NCBI RefSeq assembly: GCF_030323865.1
Contig: NZ_CP066362.1
Location: forward strand, 2,170,001-2,234,000
Direction of reading: 5' to 3'
DNA from: Pseudarthrobacter defluvii
GTDB taxonomy: Bacteria > Actinomycetota > Actinomycetes > Actinomycetales > Micrococcaceae
DNA length: 64,000 nt
Program-made: the position numbers and the translations under genes
Shown here: positions 61,601 through 64,000 of the stretch, piece by piece
How the letters are laid out: each line of letters begins with the position of its first letter
Position numbering within the stretch: the stretch's first letter is position 1
Notes under the pieces: model-generated
Database searches by the model: none
Seen by the model: the letters and a program-made list of their open reading frames with translations, nothing else
Told to the model about the DNA's origin: nothing

Positions 61601-62123
61601 TGGCGTCGATCCATTGCTTGAACAGGGTTCGGGGGCGCAGGTACCGCCGCCCACCCATGGCCCTTCCGACGTCTGAGTCAGGTCCGAGCAGGACGGTCAG
61701 CACCGGCTTGAGGGTTTGGGGGTCCAGGGTGCGGGAGGCAAGTTCGGCGCGGGTGACTGCCGCGGGGACCGCTCCCCCGGCCTTCCCCGATGTCCTGGCG
61801 TGGGCATCGGATACCAGCCTGCAGAGCGCACGGTAACCGGCACCGTTGTTATTGCCCCTGGCCAGCACCACCACCCGGCCGGCTACCTGCGTGCGGTGAT
61901 CGCCGTCGTCGTCAAAGACTGCCAGGTCCACCCCCACAATGGGATCGATGCCGGCAGCCATGCAGGCCTTGAGGTGCTTGATGGTGCCATACAGGCCATC
62001 CCTGTCGGTGCAGGCAAGGGCAGTAGCCCCGTCCGCGGCGGCTGCCATGGCCAGCTCCTCCGGCCAGGAGACGCCGTAGTGGGCGCTGAATGCTGTGGAA
62101 ACGTGTAGGTGGGTGAAGCTCAT
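58632..62123 (-). CDS. dnaE2: Error-prone DNA polymerase III alpha subunit (DnaE2/ImuC)
   Basis: Second DnaE-type polymerase used in damage-induced mutagenesis. The 1163-residue C-family polymerase has an N-terminal PHP domain (FTHLHVSTAFSAHYGVSWPEEL), the catalytic palm motifs AARGSGASSLVNYL and PDIDIDVE (about residues 430-437) and a third aspartate in MLKLDVLG, then (HhH)2 and OB domains (KLLSMRNGTEVLVAGV). It follows the small gene at 62135 by 11 bases and both lie behind a LexA box. ImuA'/ImuB partners are not next to it. Confidence 0.93.
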   Translation of the reverse strand: MSFTHLHVSTAFSAHYGVSWPEELAMAAAADGATALACTDRDGLYGTIKHLKACMAAGIDPIVGVDLAVFDDDGDHRTQVAGRVVVLARGNNNGAGYRALCRLVSDAHARTSGKAGGAVPAAVTRAELASRTLDPQTLKPVLTVLLGPDSDVGRAMGGRRYLRPRTLFKQWIDAMPAGTVVAEIVSQLSAPGTSFSTAHAVRMLRLAEEHHVPAILTNAVRYCAADGAPTADVLDSARTLKSLPELAGEPLLQPTGQGWLKTGEQMLALGKEIISAAGYGAADLKQLMAQTEALADLCRIDPTTDMGWKQPVVPEASVIGINQDPHAELIQRCHAGIGRRFPGVSGKAEKDMLFRLDHELGIINNLGFSSYFLTVAEVSRMIQDMGVRAAARGSGASSLVNYLIDVSHVNPLQHDLIFERFLSNDRATLPDIDIDVESAERHNVYRRIFERFGSERVTLMSMQNGYRARGAVRDAGLALGMDDGEVGEIAKQLWRFSARKFREALQEKPELREFAGRVEQRDADGNQQLDLLVDLTERLDRLPRHISMHPCGVILGDATLLDRTPVQPSGLGLPMSQFDKHDMDPMGMLKLDVLGVRMQSAMAFAVREIIRIHPTKKDVVAAGRHPLGPDGTGPDYIAGDGRIDLNAVPLDDEPTYELIRSTHTLGCFQIESPGQRELIGKMAPREFNDLIIDISLFRPGPMKSDMVRPFLEHRHGFAPEVYPHPDLKPVLQETHGVTVFHEQILKTLDIMTGCGLAKADEFRRALSNEAGEAQVEEYFRRHAKVRGYTPEVVDKVWGTLKSFASFGFCKAHGAAFAVPTYQSAWLKTHHPEAFLAGLWEHDPGMYPKRLLVAEARRLGIPILPLDINRSKAEYRVERIESGKDTGKLGIRLSLNGIYGLSAAELKRIVAGQPYDSLADLRARSRLSKPNIRRLAQLGAFDSLHREAGGPANRADLVQHLQQLQTANGTRKGVEVLEGQLALPLGDIELRNIKPRLPAPTLVENVRAELDLMAVDVSTHLMESHRPMLERLGVTTADKLLSMRNGTEVLVAGVRVATQTPPMRGGRRVVFISIDDGTGCVDSVFFHEAQESAGPLLFGTRLLLIRGTTRRTGPRGISLSASMAWDLSRTETLPFPEAATAGGGDVAHPLDGISRTLAITGFNG

Positions 62124-62134
62124 GCTGTTCTGTT

Positions 62135-62485
62135 TCAGGCAGTTCTGGGGCGTAGCGCGTCATGGATCCGCAGCAGCCGCCATCGGCCGCTGGGGATGTG
62201 GCGGGACAGGTCAAGGGTGAGGGTTTCTGCACCGGCAGGATCATTGGGACCCCCGGGGCGGGGTGGATTCCGGCTTGGGATCACCTGGATGCGCCAGATT
62301 TCGTGGTCCACCACGCCCTGCCCGCTTCCCAATGGAGCCCTGGCGTCCTCCGCCCACCATTGCCGGCGTTCGTACCACCGGACAGGTTCGGCGCAGACCG
62401 TGTAGGACCGGCCTGCCCAGGTGAGGGATTCCGGCTGGCCCGCAGCGGAGCACACCACGTCAACGGACTCGCTGAACATGCCCAT
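62135..62485 (-). CDS. Small DUF6504-like partner upstream of dnaE2
   Basis: A 116-residue soluble protein with many aromatic residues (SLTWAGRSYTVCAEPVRWYERRQWWAEDAR, then IWRIQV and a C-terminal LSRHIPSGRWRLLRIHDALRPRTA). The 'W-x-G-R-x-Y-x-V ... W-x-E/R-x-x-x-W-W' pattern resembles DUF6504 proteins that accompany mutasome or Y-family polymerase genes in Actinobacteria; this is a resemblance, not a proven match. Start ATG 62485 has GGGGAGG about 4 bases upstream; ATG 62479 is an alternative. First gene of the SOS operon. Confidence 0.7.
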   Translation of the reverse strand: MGMFSESVDVVCSAAGQPESLTWAGRSYTVCAEPVRWYERRQWWAEDARAPLGSGQGVVDHEIWRIQVIPSRNPPRPGGPNDPAGAETLTLDLSRHIPSGRWRLLRIHDALRPRTA

Positions 62486-62520
62486 GGCGCCTCCCCGGAC
62501 GGTAAACCTGGAATGGTTAT

Positions 62521-62536
62521 TCGAACATGTATTCGA
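62521..62536. promoter_or_regulatory. LexA (SOS) box ahead of the dnaE2 operon
   Basis: On the minus strand TCGAAT-ACAT-GTTCGA, matching the Actinobacteria/Gram-positive LexA site TCGAAC-N4-GTTCGA at all but one position. It ends 36 bases before the start of the small gene at 62485, where LexA would block the promoter. It lies 80 bases upstream of the divergent gene at 62617 and could affect that gene too. Confidence 0.85.
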
Positions 62537-62616
62537 ATACTGCCAGTCTACGCCGCGTCTGCAGCAAAACATAGGCGGGGGTGGACGGAGCGTGCGGCAG
62601 GGAGCAGGATGTTGGC

Positions 62617-63006
62617 ATGAGTACCGATGACGCACTCCTAAAGCAGGCAAGCATCAAGGCCCAGGACTCCACCATCCTTGCCACGTTCGATATCGACGGC
62701 GCCATTCCGGAATCCGGCGCCTACGTGGTGGGGCTGATGGGAGCCTCGCCGGACTATTCATTCCAGCGGCGGCTGTGCATTGAATTCATGAACGGGGAGG
62801 CAATCGCCTGCTACTCGTTCAACCGGGACCAGGGGGTCGAGGAGGATTACGACCTGTCCGGGGTGTCCCATTCGGACAACAGCATTACCGGGAGCTTTCC
62901 CCTTTCAGCGCTGGATGGGCTGGGAAAGGGGCACGTCATCTCTGCCTTCAGCGAGGCGGACGGACGGGAGTTCCAGCACGGAGTGCCGGTGGAGGAGGCC
63001 CTGTAG
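62617..63006 (+). CDS. Hypothetical protein
   Basis: A 129-residue soluble acidic protein (MSTDDALLKQASIKAQDSTI...) with alternating beta-like stretches (ILATFDIDGAIPESGAYVVGLMG, RLCIEFMNGEAIACYSFN, VISAFSEADGREF). No signal peptide or membrane segment. I do not recognise a family. ATG with GCAGGA about 9 bases upstream; the frame is open 36 bases further upstream. It is divergent from the SOS operon and shares its 131-base intergenic region. Confidence 0.72.
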   Translation: MSTDDALLKQASIKAQDSTILATFDIDGAIPESGAYVVGLMGASPDYSFQRRLCIEFMNGEAIACYSFNRDQGVEEDYDLSGVSHSDNSITGSFPLSALDGLGKGHVISAFSEADGREFQHGVPVEEAL

Positions 63007-63030
63007 CCACCTCCACCAACACTTTAAAGT

Positions 63031-63351
63031 TCAGCTGTTTTCTTTGTGGATCCGCAGTTCAAGTTCAATGAACGCGGAGATCATGGCCCGGTACGTTGAC
63101 TCCACGATGTCCGGGTCGATGTCCTTTTTCTCCGCAGCGGAACGGACATGCTCAATGATGCGCTCCACCCGTCCGGGGGCGCGCACCTCGGCGTCATCCC
63201 CCTTGAGGGTTCCGGCAATCCTGATCAGCCGTTCGCGGCGGGCAATGAGGGTGACAATCTGCTCATCCACCTCGTCAACGGCAATCCGGACGGCCGCGAG
63301 CTGTTCCTTGTCGGCCCGGGCATCCCTGTCGTTTCCTTGAATTGTCGCCAT
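63031..63351 (-). CDS. Chorismate mutase (AroQ type)
   Basis: Converts chorismate to prephenate for Phe/Tyr synthesis, downstream of the shikimate genes in this window. The 106-residue all-helical protein has the AroQ pattern: AVRIAVDEVDEQIVTLIARRERLIRIAGTLK with the Arg and Lys active-site residues, then RVERIIEHVRSAAEKKDIDPDIVESTYRAMISAFIELEL. ATG 63351; an in-frame upstream start at 63411 would lie in the neighbouring VOC gene. No fused prephenate dehydratase or DAHP synthase domain. Confidence 0.88.
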   Translation of the reverse strand: MATIQGNDRDARADKEQLAAVRIAVDEVDEQIVTLIARRERLIRIAGTLKGDDAEVRAPGRVERIIEHVRSAAEKKDIDPDIVESTYRAMISAFIELELRIHKENS

Positions 63352-63357
63352 CGTCTG

Positions 63358-63364
63358 ACAGTAT
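63358..63364. promoter_or_regulatory. Overlapping divergent -10 elements (chorismate mutase and VOC genes)
   Basis: The two ATGs at 63351 (minus) and 63371 (plus) are separated by only 19 bases. On the minus strand TACTGT (63358-63363) ends 6 bases before the chorismate mutase ATG. On the plus strand CAGTAT (63359-63364) ends 6 bases before the VOC ATG. Neither gene has a ribosome-binding site. This fits two leaderless transcripts from overlapping promoters; the plus-strand element is weak. Confidence 0.45.
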
Positions 63365-63370
63365 CGAAGC

Positions 63371-63793
63371 ATGGAGCCCAGAGTCGACTTTATCTCCCTC
63401 GGTGTCCGCAACGTTGCGGATTCGCGCGCCTTCTACATTGACGGCCTTGGCTGGCCGGTCCACCGGGAGGCGGCCGGGGAGGTGCTGTTCATCCAGGTGA
63501 ACCACGGCCTGGTGCTCTCCCTCTGGGACGCACGCCAGATGCAGGCCGAAGCAGGCACGAATCCGCCGTCCGGTGTCCCCTGCATCACCCTCAGCCATAA
63601 CGTGGAAAGTCCGGCGGACGTGGACAGGATCATGGAGGAGGCAGCGGCTGCGGGCGCTGCCATCATCGCCGAACCGGTCACCCAGCCCTGGGGCGGCTAC
63701 ACGGGGTACTTCGCCGACCCCGACGGCTTCCGCTGGGAGGTGGCCTACAACCCCACCTGGGCAGTGGACGACGGCGGTACGGTCACCGTGTGA
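63371..63793 (+). CDS. VOC-family (glyoxalase/dioxygenase-fold) protein
   Basis: A 140-residue protein with two beta-alpha-beta-beta-beta modules: VDFISLGVRNVADSRAFYIDGLGWPV and YTGYFADPDGFRWEVAYNP, the usual opening and closing of vicinal-oxygen-chelate proteins. Metal-ligand positions are only partly present (no N-terminal His; the C-terminal Glu is in WEVAYN), so the activity, if enzymatic, is unknown. Confidence 0.85.
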   Translation: MEPRVDFISLGVRNVADSRAFYIDGLGWPVHREAAGEVLFIQVNHGLVLSLWDARQMQAEAGTNPPSGVPCITLSHNVESPADVDRIMEEAAAAGAAIIAEPVTQPWGGYTGYFADPDGFRWEVAYNPTWAVDDGGTVTV

Positions 63794-63818
63794 AGGCAGG
63801 GCGCCTTGAGCGGGGCTG

Positions 63819-64000
63819 CTAGAACAGCGCCTCCACCGGGCGGATCAGCTCGGGACCGTTGTTGCGCACATTGCCCACTTCCTTTCCCACGGAATCAACC
63901 TGCCAGTCGGCGGCGGCATCCTTGACCCTTGACCGCACCAGGTCCACGAGGCCGGCTGCGTCATCGGCGTGGGGGTCCAGCCAGGCTTCCATGGTGGCCT
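63819..64000 (-). CDS. Unidentified protein, C-terminal part
   Basis: Partial gene running off the right edge; only about 60 codons are visible, ending ...VGNVRNNGPELIRPVEALF and a TAG stop at 63819-63821. An ATG occurs at about 63992 (MEAWLDPHADDAAG), so this may be the start of a very short protein or an internal methionine. Codon pattern and composition look coding. I do not recognise the family. It is convergent with the VOC gene, 25 bases apart. Confidence 0.55.
   Translation of the reverse strand, partial: ATMEAWLDPHADDAAGLVDLVRSRVKDAAADWQVDSVGKEVGNVRNNGPELIRPVEALF

Overview
The window is a gene-dense, high-GC stretch of core chromosome from an actinobacterium, most likely an Arthrobacter or Pseudarthrobacter-type member of the Micrococcales. 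Evidence: actinobacterial integration host factor (mIHF), the MurT/GatD lipid II amidation pair, a phosphatidylinositol-phosphate synthase next to a HIT protein and ThrS, an acVLRF1-type peptidyl-tRNA hydrolase, the alaS-ruvX-mltG-aroE-C-K-B-efp-nusB order, frequent GTG/TTG starts and candidate leaderless genes. I saw no tRNA, rRNA, insertion sequence, prophage or CRISPR array.

Layout. 1-4.5 kb (minus): priA (partial), metK, coaBC, rpoZ, gmk, mihF, with a promoter and a perfect palindrome ahead of mihF. 4.5-13.5 kb (minus): the pyrimidine operon pyrR-pyrB-pyrC-(PH-like membrane protein)-carA-carB-pyrF, almost all translationally coupled, with a PyrR RNA-binding loop beside the TTG start of pyrR. 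13.7-15 kb (plus): a PrsW-type membrane protease. 15-25.4 kb (minus): nusB, efp, a TPR protein, aroB/K/C/E, mltG, ruvX, alaS. 25.5-28.6 kb (minus): two small membrane-anchored proteins, rpsD, rarA. 28.6-38.3 kb is mixed: acVLRF1 hydrolase, a decayed acetyltransferase, aspS, an APC permease, hisS, a membrane-anchored cyclophilin, a DUF349 protein and an AbiEi-like protein that overlaps relA tail to tail. 38.2-48.2 kb (minus): relA, secF/secD/yajC, ruvB/A/C, yebC, pdxT. 48.2-53.9 kb: murT-gatD, a flavin/heme oxidoreductase and an M3 peptidase. 54.2-58.5 kb (minus): pdxS, PIP synthase, HIT, thrS. 58.6-62.5 kb (minus): dnaE2 and a small upstream partner behind a LexA box. The window ends with an unknown small protein, chorismate mutase, a VOC protein and a partial unknown gene.

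Functionally the window covers de novo UMP synthesis, the shikimate pathway and chorismate mutase, PLP and CoA synthesis, SAM synthesis, four aminoacyl-tRNA synthetases, Holliday-junction processing, Sec export, the stringent response and SOS mutagenesis. It is largely conserved core genome and I did not find a convincing new multi-gene system. The least ordinary signals are at the RNA/DNA level: the PyrR loop at a TTG start, the highly structured 3' flank of pdxS, a 58-bp palindromic element after the M3 peptidase gene, the palindrome at the predicted 5' end of mihF mRNA, and a 20-bp triplication across the secF stop codon. At protein level they are a histidine-rich cytoplasmic region on MltG and a MurT with no zinc-ribbon cysteines.
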